DNA of 50,345 nucleotides from Armatimonadota bacterium. Lineage in GTDB: Bacteria; Armatimonadota; UBA5829. Location of the stretch: contig JAAYKE010000099.1 in the NCBI GenBank assembly GCA_012522575.1, positions 1 through 50,345 of the forward strand. The letters are read 5' to 3'. The notes under the pieces are model-generated. The model was not told where the DNA came from. It saw only the letters and a list, made by a program, of their open reading frames with translations, and did not search any database. Both the position numbers and the translations under genes were made by a program. Positions 8,879-18,662 of the stretch are shown here, piece by piece (positions within the stretch are counted from its first letter, which is position 1; each line of letters starts with the position of its first letter).

Positions 8879-10153
8879 TTATACGGATGGAAACCCGCTT
8901 AGTCTCCCCGCAAACAGACGATTTGCCCAATGCGCCCCGATAAATGCAAAAATAAAGACTCCGAGAGCCGCAAAAAGCATCGATGTATCCAGTTGCGGCG
9001 CGATGCTTATGTCGGATTGCCCGACTATGCCCCAGCTCATTCTACATAACATCGAGACAACGGCCAGATACAAAAATTGCAGAATGGCAATTCTAAATGC
9101 GGTAGGAAGTGATCCATCTCTCGATCCCATTCTAACTGCCATTCGACCTGCCATCAAAATGGCAAATGATCCGATCAGAGCCGCCAGCCATAAATATTTC
9201 GAAGGAGGTTTGGTCTTGACCTTTGAGCCTTGGGTAATATTGTTGCCTCGATAGACGTGAACGCTGGTTTTATAGGCCGCAGCTGGAATGTTTACCGGCA
9301 CAGCAGCAGCCGACAATTCCGCCGAATACACCATAAGATAGCCGATGCCCATCATAGCGGGCAACGCCTGCACGACCTTTGGCTGAAAAGACATATCCTC
9401 ATCGCTGGCGTCAGACTTTGAAATAAGAGCCGCCAGCGCAACCGCGCCGATGAGTATTTGCACCACGAGTCCCGTCAGCAAAACAGCCTTGGCGCAAGCC
9501 CACCATTTGCCGGGTATTTCCTCGACCCCGCCGACTGCCCGCACTGCCATAAGCCCGCCAAGGTAGGAAAATATTATGCCGAATACAGACCCATAAATCA
9601 GCGTGCTGTTTATAGACGGTGAAAAGAGCAATTCCGGCGGGTTAAGTTCGAAGCCTTCGATCGGAGGCAGTGCAGTTGAAGAAAATCCGGCTTTCACCAG
9701 CGACGCACCGCCGGCAAGCAATACAACATGGATAACTCCTGCGCCCAACGCAACCCCAAGCATAGACCACCTGGTCGCATTGTTTCGCATATAACCGGCG
9801 ACAAGACCTCCGATTATGAGAGAGAATACGGGTATGATCGACCAAATGGTAATTGGCAGGGTAATCCAGGCAGTGGAATTGCCGTTAAGCGCAGCGCCGG
9901 CCCCAACAAGGGTGATGTGCTGGGCAGCATAATAATTGAGCAATGAAAGCCATAATGCGTCCTGGAGATTCTTCCACGAGTTGCCATTTGCAATCGCTCC
10001 AAAGCCCGCAAGACTGAAGAGGAAGCTGATAATACAACCGATGCCAAGGGCGACTACTGCGCCAACGAGGGCGGCAACAAATGGGTTGGTCGCTTCGCCT
10101 CTCCAACTACTGCTCGGCCTCATATAGACTGCGCCTCCTGCATGCTCATTCAT
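8879..10153 (-). CDS. Polytopic integral membrane protein of unknown function
   Basis: Multiple hydrophobic Gly/Ala-rich segments. Confidence 0.65.
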   Translation of the reverse strand: MNEHAGGAVYMRPSSSWRGEATNPFVAALVGAVVALGIGCIISFLFSLAGFGAIANGNSWKNLQDALWLSLLNYYAAQHITLVGAGAALNGNSTAWITLPITIWSIIPVFSLIIGGLVAGYMRNNATRWSMLGVALGAGVIHVVLLAGGASLVKAGFSSTALPPIEGFELNPPELLFSPSINSTLIYGSVFGIIFSYLGGLMAVRAVGGVEEIPGKWWACAKAVLLTGLVVQILIGAVALAALISKSDASDEDMSFQPKVVQALPAMMGIGYLMVYSAELSAAAVPVNIPAAAYKTSVHVYRGNNITQGSKVKTKPPSKYLWLAALIGSFAILMAGRMAVRMGSRDGSLPTAFRIAILQFLYLAVVSMLCRMSWGIVGQSDISIAPQLDTSMLFAALGVFIFAFIGAHWANRLFAGRLSGFPSV

Positions 10154-10216
10154 TACGCGACGCTACCATAATGTCAATTATAGCTTTGTCGCCCAATTCC
10201 TTCCCCATCATCTGTC

Positions 10217-10984
10217 TCAGTCGATTTGTTCAACTCCCCAGGCTCGAATAGCCTCAATAGAGGCTTCGTCGGTCAGGTCCAGATGCACCGGCGTAACGGA
10301 AATATAGCCATCTGCCACAGCTTTTACATCGGTTCCTTCTTTGAGATCGTCCTCCGGCAGATCGCCGCCAAGCCAATAGTAATCTCGACCAGTCGGATCT
10401 GTGCGCTTGTCAAGCTGGCCGACATAGCGTCTTTTGCCCTGCCGCGTAACTTGCACTCCGTTTATATCAGACGCAGCAACAGGGGGCACATTCACGTTCA
10501 AAAGGGCGCTTTCCGGCAGTTTATGATTGTCGATCAACAACGCCAGGTCAACCGCAAATCGAGCAGCGGCGGTATAATCAATTTTTGGCTCAATGCCGGC
10601 CACTGAAATGGCAAATGAAGCGACGCCGAGAATAGCTCCCTCCATCGCAGCGGACACCGTTCCGGAATATGTAAGATCCCATCCGAGATTCGGGCCATGA
10701 TTTATGCCCGACACCACAAGGTCAATCGGCTCCTGGAAAATGCCTAAAATAGCCAGGGTAACGCAGTCAGATGGCGTTCCATTGGACGCATACGCGGCGC
10801 TGCCGTCTTCCAGGACGACTTTTTCGGCGCGGAGAGGTTTATGCAGCGTAATCGAGTGCCCGCAGGCGCTCCGAGGCCGATCAGGCGCGACCACAAAGAC
10901 ATTGCCTATTTTGTCCAGTTCGGTTTTGAGTGCCAGCAGTCCCTCTGCAAATACTCCGTCGTCATTTGTAACAAGTATATTCAT
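10217..10984 (-). CDS. surE: 5'/3'-nucleotidase SurE
   Basis: MNILVTNDDGVFAEGL, SACGHSIT, SGINHGPNLGWDLTYSGTVSAAMEG. Confidence 0.96.
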   Translation of the reverse strand: MNILVTNDDGVFAEGLLALKTELDKIGNVFVVAPDRPRSACGHSITLHKPLRAEKVVLEDGSAAYASNGTPSDCVTLAILGIFQEPIDLVVSGINHGPNLGWDLTYSGTVSAAMEGAILGVASFAISVAGIEPKIDYTAAARFAVDLALLIDNHKLPESALLNVNVPPVAASDINGVQVTRQGKRRYVGQLDKRTDPTGRDYYWLGGDLPEDDLKEGTDVKAVADGYISVTPVHLDLTDEASIEAIRAWGVEQID

Positions 10985-11053
10985 GTAATTAAACTCACCG
11001 TTGATAGTCTCATCTTAGCCTCTGCCAATGCAATTACCTTCCGATAGGCAGGG

Positions 11054-11920
11054 TTATTGCGGTTTGTCGATCCAGGTATGCCAATCGCTGCCTATGTCCC
11101 CGCGTTTTCTGTATCGTTCCATAGACAGAGCGCAGTTGCATTCGCCCTCATTTTCCATCAACAGCGCATCGATAGCGATTGAAGGCAGGGCTTGGACGGC
11201 CGATTCCACGCTCGATTTCTCCTCTTCAGCCAACAGCCCTTCGAACAGTTCGCCGGGACGATACCCTCGCTGCGCCACTCCCTCGGCATAATTGGTCACA
11301 TAGCAAAGAGGACAGTAGCACATCTCCAACTCCTTAGCCAGAAATGCCTCCGGTATCAGAGTCATACCGACCAGACTTGCGCCGAGCAGGGCATATTTTC
11401 TGATCTCAGCTTGTGTCTCCAGCCTCGGCCCCTGAGTGCACACATACACATCATCTGTCCTGCACCGGCCAAATCGATTTTTTATCACATCCTGCAGGTT
11501 TGTCGAAAGCTGCGGACAAAATACCGGGTTCTGTCGAATAAATCCTATGCCCAAGTCTTCGTAAAATGTAGTTTTTCTTCCCGAAGTCTCGTCGATTAAA
11601 TCTCCCGGCACGAGCATCTCACCGATTCGAATATGCGGGTTTATGGCCCCGGGGCCGGACCACGCTATGATCTTCGATACGCCAAGCTCTTTGAGCGCCC
11701 ATATATTGGCGCGGTAGTTCACATACGGAGCCGATACCGCATATCCCTTTTCTCCGTGTCTGGAAAGAAAAAGAATCTCGGCTCCATCGCGCTCTATTAT
11801 GTGTATGGGAGGAGAAAACCCGAACGGCGTCTCGACAGGATCGATGGCGCCGGATTCCGATAGCCCGGCAACGGTTCGATAGCCCTGACTGCCTCCTATA
11901 ATAGCTAACCTGCTCGACAT
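11054..11920 (-). CDS. MTAP/PNP-family nucleoside phosphorylase (divergent MTAP-like)
   Basis: SRHGEKGY, NYRANIWALKELG, QGPRLETQAEIRKYALLGASLVGMT, PEAFLAKELEMCY. Confidence 0.85.
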   Translation of the reverse strand: MSSRLAIIGGSQGYRTVAGLSESGAIDPVETPFGFSPPIHIIERDGAEILFLSRHGEKGYAVSAPYVNYRANIWALKELGVSKIIAWSGPGAINPHIRIGEMLVPGDLIDETSGRKTTFYEDLGIGFIRQNPVFCPQLSTNLQDVIKNRFGRCRTDDVYVCTQGPRLETQAEIRKYALLGASLVGMTLIPEAFLAKELEMCYCPLCYVTNYAEGVAQRGYRPGELFEGLLAEEEKSSVESAVQALPSIAIDALLMENEGECNCALSMERYRKRGDIGSDWHTWIDKPQ

Positions 11921-11924
11921 AATC

Positions 11925-12980
11925 TTATCTCCGATAATGAACCTTTAGAATCTCATAAAGGGTTGTGCGCTGAGCGGCATCGAATCCGGAGGCGTGAATA
12001 AGCTCAATGAGGTCACGCTCGCTCATTTTATGGGTGACGCCGGTTGCCGCTACCACGTTTTCTTCGATCATAGTGCTGCCGACATCATTGGCTCCAAATC
12101 TAAGGGCAAGTTGCGCCACAGCCGGCCCCTGAGTAACCCACGATGCCTGCACATTGTCTATATTATCCAGATACAGACGAGAAATCGCCAGCATGCGCAG
12201 ATAATCGTGCGCGCCCGTTGGTCGGCGGTCAATTTGAGTATTGCCGGGCTGAAATGGCCAGGGAATAAACGCGGTGAATACTCCGGTTTCGTCCTGCAAA
12301 GCCCTGATTCGCTCAAGATGCTCCACCCTGGCTTCAATATCCTCTCCCATGCCAAACACCATTGTTGCGGTAGCGCGCATGCCAAGCTGACTAGCCGTGC
12401 GCATAACCTCGATCCACTGATCGGCAGAGCACTTATCCGGACTTACACATCTGCGCACTGAGTCTGATAGTATCTCGGCTCCCCCACCCGGCAGCGAATC
12501 CAGACCGGCTTCGCGCAGTCGCATCAGCGTATCTTTGATAGACAGCGAGGATAAATCTGATATATGCACAACTTCAGGCGCGGATAAACAGTGAACCTGT
12601 ACATTGAAATGCGCCTTGATTGTCTTTAGAAGATTCTCGAAATATTCTATGCGCAATTCCGGATGCAAGCCGCCCTGCATTAGAATCTGAGTCGCGCCCA
12701 AATCGACTGCCTCGCGTATTTTTTGCAATATCTGTTCCGTTGTGAGCACGAACCCATCGGGATCGCCGGGCTTGCGATAAAATGCGCAGAATCGGCAACC
12801 TGATACGCAGATGTTTGTATAATTTATGTTGCGGTCGATCATATAGCTGCGAATCGGCTCAGGATGTCTGGCCGTGCAGGCTTCATCAGCCGCCCAGGCA
12901 AGTTCGGGCAGCGTGGCGGTATGCATCAGATCGCAGGCATCCTGCGGCGTCATTCGACTTCCCATTATTCGCACACTCAT
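11925..12980 (-). CDS. mqnC: Cyclic dehypoxanthinyl futalosine synthase (radical SAM)
   Basis: NYTNICVSGCRFCAFYR, ILMQGGLHPELRIEYFE, LPGGGAEIL, FIPWPFQPGNT. Confidence 0.92.
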   Translation of the reverse strand: MSVRIMGSRMTPQDACDLMHTATLPELAWAADEACTARHPEPIRSYMIDRNINYTNICVSGCRFCAFYRKPGDPDGFVLTTEQILQKIREAVDLGATQILMQGGLHPELRIEYFENLLKTIKAHFNVQVHCLSAPEVVHISDLSSLSIKDTLMRLREAGLDSLPGGGAEILSDSVRRCVSPDKCSADQWIEVMRTASQLGMRATATMVFGMGEDIEARVEHLERIRALQDETGVFTAFIPWPFQPGNTQIDRRPTGAHDYLRMLAISRLYLDNIDNVQASWVTQGPAVAQLALRFGANDVGSTMIEENVVAATGVTHKMSERDLIELIHASGFDAAQRTTLYEILKVHYRR

Positions 12981-13747
12981 TTATTTACCGCCACATTATC
13001 CAACAAGCCGTGCGCGATGGCTTTCTCCCGGAACAGCTCAAAGCCCTGCAATTCGCGTTCCCCCATGTCATAGACCATTATCCGCGCAAGATAGTCATAG
13101 CAAGTTGCGTAGGACAACCCCAGTCTGTTGGATTCTTCCTCTGCGATACGCTGCAACAGCCCTCTGCCATCGCTCATCGCGTTATGCAAAACCTCCGTAA
13201 GCTCAGGCGTAATCCCGCGACCTGCCCAAACCGCAAATACTGCGGGCAATCCGGTCAGCTTGCGCCATTGATCGGCGAGGTCGAGCACGTGCAGGCCGTC
13301 TTTCGGATACTGCATGGCCGGATCGCCGATAACCAGAGCGGCATCGGCCAATTGAAGCATATTGCTCGGATGCGGGTCTGCCTGCACGAACTCAGGGGAC
13401 AGATCATATACCTCTTTTAGAATAATTCTGAGCATATTAGCCCCGGAAAGGCTGCTTGTGTCAAGAGCCACGGTTCGGATTGACTCCACAGGCCGTTTGC
13501 TGAGCATCAATACGCTTTTAACCGGGCCATCTGCGGCGATGCATATACCCGGACATACGCCAAAATCAGGGTTCATAAAACAGGCAAAACTCGAAACGGG
13601 AGCGGCGGCGATCTCATTGGCTGCAAGCATGCGCGCCAGCACGGACGGCGGCGCATATACAAACTCCCACCCGTCAGGCAGCCCGCCGGACTCCAGCGTA
13701 TATACAAGCGGCCGAACATTCATATATGGCAGACATCCCAGTCTCAT
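12977..13747 (-). CDS. mqnA: Chorismate dehydratase MqnA
   Basis: MRLGCLPYMNVRPLVYTLE, VALDTSSLSGANMLRIIL, LPAVFAVWAGR. Confidence 0.9.
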   Translation of the reverse strand: MRLGCLPYMNVRPLVYTLESGGLPDGWEFVYAPPSVLARMLAANEIAAAPVSSFACFMNPDFGVCPGICIAADGPVKSVLMLSKRPVESIRTVALDTSSLSGANMLRIILKEVYDLSPEFVQADPHPSNMLQLADAALVIGDPAMQYPKDGLHVLDLADQWRKLTGLPAVFAVWAGRGITPELTEVLHNAMSDGRGLLQRIAEEESNRLGLSYATCYDYLARIMVYDMGERELQGFELFREKAIAHGLLDNVAVNK

Positions 13748-14853
13748 ATTTGCTCCGTAGAAATCAAGTTGTAAACGGTGTCGCGTTCAACCGGCACGTG
13801 TCCTGTCTCTTCAATCAAGTGTTTGATAACGGCCACGGTCAACCCTTCCGGCGTGCTGGCCCCGGCACGATGGGTTATCTTTTCTTCTACCACCGTGCCA
13901 TCGAAATCATCCGCCCCGAAGCTCAACGCGACCTGCACAAGTTTTAGCCCCAGCATAATCCAAAAGACTTTCAAGTGGGGTATGTTGTCTATTATTAATC
14001 GAGCTACCGAATATACTTTGAGGTCATCTATTGCGCTCATCGGCGACGCCAAACCGATCAAATCCGTATTAGCCGCGTGGAATTTCAGGGGAATAAACGT
14101 CATAAATCCACCGGTTTGGTCTTGCAGGTCTCTTAGGGCAATCATATGCTCCACGCGCTCTTGATATGTCTCAACATGTCCATACAGCATTGTGGAATTG
14201 CTTTTGATTCCGAGTTGATGAGCCTGGCGGATCACCTCCAGCCATTTTTTGCCGGACATTTTCTCAGGGCAAACAATTGAGCGCACCCTTGGGCTGAAAA
14301 CCTCAGCCCCTCCGCCCGGAATAGATCCCAACCCGGCGTCTCGCAGTTCAATTAGAGCTTGTTGGATCGTAATTCCCGCCACTTCGGCTATATGAGCGAT
14401 CTCTACTGCTGTAAAAGCTTGTATATGTACAGATGGAAATCTTTTACTCAGCGCGGACAGCATTTCGGTGTAATAAGACAACGGCAAGTCCGGATGCAAC
14501 CCTCCTACGATATGAAGCTCGCTGAACTTCATTGCCTGCCATTCAGTTTCCGCTCTGTGCACTATTTCATCGACGCTCATCGCATAGGCGTCCGAGTCCC
14601 CTTCATTGCGCGAAAATGCACAGAACCGACAGCGATTTTTGCAGATATCGGTGTAGTTTATATGCCTGTTGACCACATAATATGCTCGATTGCCATTGAT
14701 CCGCATCCTGATCTCGTTGGCCACAGCTCCGCTAGCAGAAATATCATCTGACTCGAACAGTCGCACTCCGTCCTGCGCCGATAGTCGTTGTCCTTCTAAT
14801 GCGCGCTCGAGAACATCTCTCACATCGCTTTTTGCTATTATTGACTCCATCAT
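13744..14853 (-). CDS. mqnE: Aminofutalosine synthase (radical SAM)
   Basis: NYTDICKNRCRFCAFSR, ELHIVGGLHPDLPLSYY, FIPLKFHAANTDL; probable start at 14853 coupled to ubiA. Confidence 0.92.
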   Translation of the reverse strand: MMESIIAKSDVRDVLERALEGQRLSAQDGVRLFESDDISASGAVANEIRMRINGNRAYYVVNRHINYTDICKNRCRFCAFSRNEGDSDAYAMSVDEIVHRAETEWQAMKFSELHIVGGLHPDLPLSYYTEMLSALSKRFPSVHIQAFTAVEIAHIAEVAGITIQQALIELRDAGLGSIPGGGAEVFSPRVRSIVCPEKMSGKKWLEVIRQAHQLGIKSNSTMLYGHVETYQERVEHMIALRDLQDQTGGFMTFIPLKFHAANTDLIGLASPMSAIDDLKVYSVARLIIDNIPHLKVFWIMLGLKLVQVALSFGADDFDGTVVEEKITHRAGASTPEGLTVAVIKHLIEETGHVPVERDTVYNLISTEQI

Positions 14854-15710
14854 AGAAAAATATCCGCCACAACAAATAATAAAAGCCCGATACTTACGCA
14901 CCCGTTGAGCGTAAAGAACGCAGTATTAACCCGGCTGAAGTCCCTTGCCGAGACCAGGCTTTGCTCATAGATTAAGAATAGCCCTACGAGCGCAACCCCT
15001 GCATAGTAAGCCGCACCCAACCCGCTTAGAATACCGAACCAGGTGAGCAATGCTACCATACAGGCATGAAATAATCGCGATACAAACAGCGCATTTGCAG
15101 GCCCGATACGCGCAGGCAGAGAAAACAGGCGCACCCTGCGGTCGATTTCAAGGTCTTGAAGTGAGTATATGATATCAAATCCTGCCGTCCACAGCATAAC
15201 CGCGGCGCACAATGCCACGGAAACAAAGCTGAATTGACCGGTGACCGCTATCCACGCACCCACCGGAGCGATACCCAGGCTTAATCCGAGCCATAGATGC
15301 GATAAGCTCGTAAATCGTTTGGAATAGGAATATGTCAGCAGAACCGCAAGGGCTATCGGTGACAGTGCGAAAGCAAGCCGATTGAGCTTGTATGCCGAGA
15401 AAATAAACACAAGTGCTGATGCAATGGTAAAAACCCAGGCAGCCCCTTTCGATACCGTGCCGGCAGGAATCGCACGAGAGGCAGTGCGCGGATTATCAGC
15501 ATCTATTTTTGCGTCTGCAATCCTGTTAAACGTCATTGCAGCGCATCGCGCCCCAACCATCGCAATCAATATCCACAACATTATGTGCGGTTTAGGCAGA
15601 CCATTAGCTGCAACAAGCATTGAGATCAAAGCGAACGGCAAAGCAAAGATCGTGTGCTCAAATTTAATCATATCGAGGATGATCCGCAACTTCTGGATCA
15701 TTCTCCCCAA
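14850..15710 (-). CDS. ubiA: UbiA-family prenyltransferase (4-hydroxybenzoate octaprenyltransferase/MqnP-like)
   Basis: MTFNRIADAKIDADNPRTASRAIPAG; multi-TM; second motif DIIYSLQDLEIDRR. Confidence 0.92.
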   Translation of the reverse strand: MGRMIQKLRIILDMIKFEHTIFALPFALISMLVAANGLPKPHIMLWILIAMVGARCAAMTFNRIADAKIDADNPRTASRAIPAGTVSKGAAWVFTIASALVFIFSAYKLNRLAFALSPIALAVLLTYSYSKRFTSLSHLWLGLSLGIAPVGAWIAVTGQFSFVSVALCAAVMLWTAGFDIIYSLQDLEIDRRVRLFSLPARIGPANALFVSRLFHACMVALLTWFGILSGLGAAYYAGVALVGLFLIYEQSLVSARDFSRVNTAFFTLNGCVSIGLLLFVVADIFL

Positions 15711-16279
15711 CCCTTCGTCAGCCCGATATCAATTCCCATCAGTTGCAGGACACGATCCACAACAAAATCCACCAAGTCGCTGATTTCTTTTGGTTTGCTG
15801 TAAAATGCCGGGCAAGCGGGAAGTATAACGGCCCCTGCCTCGGCAAGCGTTGTCATGCTCCGAAGTTGTATAAGATTCAACGGTGTTTCCCGCACAACAA
15901 GTATAAGTTTACGGCGTTCTTTTAGACATACATCTGCAGATCGGGTGATGAGATCATCCGATACCCCTGCTGCAATTCTCCCCAGTGCGCCCATCGAGCA
16001 TGGGATAACGATTAAACCATCATAATTATGAGAGCCGCTGGCTGGCGGTGCGCCTAAGTCTGTAGAAGATAATAGTTGAAACTTAGACTTTTGTTGCTTT
16101 GGCAGTACTTGAGATAAGGTCTCCGATCCAAGCTCGCGTCGAATAATGCCCATTGCGGATTCCGAAGCAGTGAGGTATATGGTGTTGTAGACTTCGGGCA
16201 ATAGCTGCAACAGTCGAGCGGCATACGCAGCTCCGCTCGCGCCTGAAATTGCAACCATTATTCGAGACTCAACAGCCAA
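15698..16279 (-). CDS. ubiX: Flavin prenyltransferase UbiX
   Basis: MVAISGASGAAYAARLLQLL, IPCSMGALGRIAAGVSDDLITRSADVCLKERRKLILVVRETPL. Confidence 0.96.
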   Translation of the reverse strand: MAVESRIMVAISGASGAAYAARLLQLLPEVYNTIYLTASESAMGIIRRELGSETLSQVLPKQQKSKFQLLSSTDLGAPPASGSHNYDGLIVIPCSMGALGRIAAGVSDDLITRSADVCLKERRKLILVVRETPLNLIQLRSMTTLAEAGAVILPACPAFYSKPKEISDLVDFVVDRVLQLMGIDIGLTKGWGE

Positions 16280-17720
16280 TTCCCAGGTCCCTCCATATAT
16301 TGTCGATGCGGCTTATGATCTCGTCGCTCATCTTAATATCATCCGGCCATGCCCTATTATAACCCTCCCCCGCAATCTTGCGAGTGGCGTCTATTCCCAT
16401 CTTCGAACCGAATAGCGGCTGTCCGGCGGCATGATCGAGCACATCCACCGGCCCATCGGCAAATATGATATCCCGCCTCGGATCGATGTTGCTGCCTAGA
16501 CGCCAGAGAACATCGCTTATGTTCTGCACATCGACGTCTTCATCGAAAACCGCTATGATTTTGGTGAACATCATCTGCCCAAGTCCCCATAGCGCGGAGA
16601 TAACTTTGTGCGCCTGCAGGGGATAGCGTTTGCGGATTGAAATAAATGCAAGGTTATGAAAAATACCCTCAATCGGCAGGTTCATATCAACTATTTCGGG
16701 CAGTTGAGATTTGATAAGCGGCAAAAAGATGCGCTCAGTGGCCTTGCCCAGATAACAATCCTCCATAGGAGGCCGACCGACTATCGTAGCCGGATAGATG
16801 GGCTTGCTGCGCTGTGTTATGCATGTCAGATGAAATACCGGATATTCGTCAGCGGGAGAATAGTAACCTGTATGATCGCCGAAAGGCCCTTCCGTGCGAC
16901 GCTCTTTCGGATCAACATACCCTTCAAGCACAATCTCCGCGTCCGCCGGAACCTGCTGATCGATGGTCTTGCACTGCACCATTTCCACAGGGCAGCCACG
17001 CAAAAAACCTGCAAACAGCATTTCATCAAAGTCATCGGGCAGGGGCGCAGTTGCGGCATAGGTGATAGCGGGATCACCTCCAAGGGCCACTGCAACTTCC
17101 ATTCTCTTGCCCGCGGCCTCATGTTCGGCATAGTGCCTGGCCCCAACTTTGTGCAAATGCCAGTGCATACCCGTTGTCTGAGAATCATATACGTGCATGC
17201 GATACATTCCCACATTGCGCTTTCCGGTCTCCAAAGACCTGGTAAACACCATTGGAAGGGTGATAAACCTGCCCCCATCACTAGGCCAGCACTGCAATAT
17301 GGGAAGAGTATTCAAGTCCGCATCCGTGCCGGTCCTAACGATCTCCTGACAAGGAGCATTTTTGACCGTCTTTGGAAACGCGGAGGAAAGCTGAATCAGC
17401 TTTGGCAGCATCATCAGTTTTTCTGCAAATGTGCTCGGAGAATCCGTATGCAGCAACGATTCTATGCGGCGTGCAATCTCTTCGATCTCACCGACGCCTA
17501 ACGCCATTGCCATCCTGCGGTAGCTGCCATAGGCATTGATTAGCACGGGCATATCGAAGCCCTCGACATTGCCGAAGAGCAGTGCCGGTCCCTGCGATTT
17601 CATCACGCGGTCGGCAATTTCGGTGATCTCCAGGTCACGGCTTATCGATTCGGGCACCCTCACAAGCTCGTTTTCACGCTCGAGATGCGCTATAAAATCT
17701 GTCAGTCCATTGTAAGCCAC
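16269..17720 (-). CDS. ubiD: UbiD-family decarboxylase (menaquinone biosynthesis, MqnL-like)
   Basis: GNVGMYRMHVYDSQTTGMHWHLHKVGARHY, EGPFGDHTGYYSP, PPMEDCYLGKATERIFLPL. Confidence 0.94.
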   Translation of the reverse strand: MAYNGLTDFIAHLERENELVRVPESISRDLEITEIADRVMKSQGPALLFGNVEGFDMPVLINAYGSYRRMAMALGVGEIEEIARRIESLLHTDSPSTFAEKLMMLPKLIQLSSAFPKTVKNAPCQEIVRTGTDADLNTLPILQCWPSDGGRFITLPMVFTRSLETGKRNVGMYRMHVYDSQTTGMHWHLHKVGARHYAEHEAAGKRMEVAVALGGDPAITYAATAPLPDDFDEMLFAGFLRGCPVEMVQCKTIDQQVPADAEIVLEGYVDPKERRTEGPFGDHTGYYSPADEYPVFHLTCITQRSKPIYPATIVGRPPMEDCYLGKATERIFLPLIKSQLPEIVDMNLPIEGIFHNLAFISIRKRYPLQAHKVISALWGLGQMMFTKIIAVFDEDVDVQNISDVLWRLGSNIDPRRDIIFADGPVDVLDHAAGQPLFGSKMGIDATRKIAGEGYNRAWPDDIKMSDEIISRIDNIWRDLGIGC

Positions 17721-17858
17721 GCCCTAATTATCCTACCGAGACACTTCTTAGTCAAGCGCAATAGCCCATCATCAGTGAACACCCAGATATGGTCACTATG
17801 CGGACGCTTACGAATATGTTTTTGCTCAGCTTGAAACGCCATCTGAGAGCCTACAGCA

Positions 17859-17887
17859 TTGACAGGCCATTATGCGGCCTCTATAAT
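17859..17887 (+). promoter_or_regulatory. Perfect-consensus sigma70 promoter TTGACA-N17-TATAAT
   Basis: -35 17859-17864; -10 17882-17887; spacer holds inverted repeat AGGCC-N7-GGCCT. Confidence 0.85.
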
Positions 17888-17935
17888 CTTTCTACCGGAC
17901 GATGTTATCGGCCGATTTCGTGCAAGGGACGCATT

Positions 17936-18661
17936 ATGCTGAAACCATCTGATTTCTTTGATTTGAACGGCTTTGAGTTTAAGGCCGTATTTGACGGAGT
18001 CGACTATGTTTGGGAAGCGCTCAGTCGTGTGGGAAGATTCGCATTAGAATACATAACCAGCGTGGACGCCGACAGCACGGTCCAGGGCGTGATTATGCCC
18101 GGAGCATATGTCGACGACGTGCACGCTGTTGTTATCGGTGAAGGAACGGTCGTAGAGCCGGGCGCGTTCGTTCAAGGGCCGGCGATCATAGGACGCAATT
18201 GCCAGATCAGGCACGGCGCATACATCCGCGGGCACGTTGTCATAGGCAACAATTGCATAGTCGGCCACTGCAGCGAGCTTAAAAACTGCGTTATGATCGA
18301 CACCTCTCAAGCTCCGCATTTCGCCTATGTTGGAGACAGCATACTTGGACGCGGGGTCAATTTAGGTTCCGGAACGGTGCTGTCCAACGTCCCGATATCC
18401 AGCGTTAAAGACCAGCAAACAGGCAAACGCCCCACTATCAAGCTGACTATCGACGGCAAAACTTATGATACCGGGCTTGTAAAGTTCGGCGCAGTGGTTG
18501 GTGATTATTGTCAGACCGGCAGCAATGTGATAACTAATCCGGCGACGCTGCTTGGCAAAAATTGCCTGGTCTATCCGGGCGCATCTGTCAAAAAAGGTTT
18601 TTATCCGGACAACAAAATCATCAAGCTGCGGCAGGATGTAGAGTTGGCAGATAAGCGATAA
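17936..18661 (+). CDS. Left-handed beta-helix (hexapeptide repeat) nucleotidyl/acyltransferase-like protein, GlmU C-terminus-like
   Basis: ATG at 17936 after AAGGGA; PGAFVQGPAIIGRNCQIRHGAYIRGHVVIGNNCIVGH hexapeptides. Confidence 0.85.
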   Translation: MLKPSDFFDLNGFEFKAVFDGVDYVWEALSRVGRFALEYITSVDADSTVQGVIMPGAYVDDVHAVVIGEGTVVEPGAFVQGPAIIGRNCQIRHGAYIRGHVVIGNNCIVGHCSELKNCVMIDTSQAPHFAYVGDSILGRGVNLGSGTVLSNVPISSVKDQQTGKRPTIKLTIDGKTYDTGLVKFGAVVGDYCQTGSNVITNPATLLGKNCLVYPGASVKKGFYPDNKIIKLRQDVELADKR

Positions 18662-18662
18662 A

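Noticed and set aside
16656-17501. 281-aa plus-strand ORF inside ubiD
   Set aside because: Shadow ORF of a well-supported UbiD-family gene.
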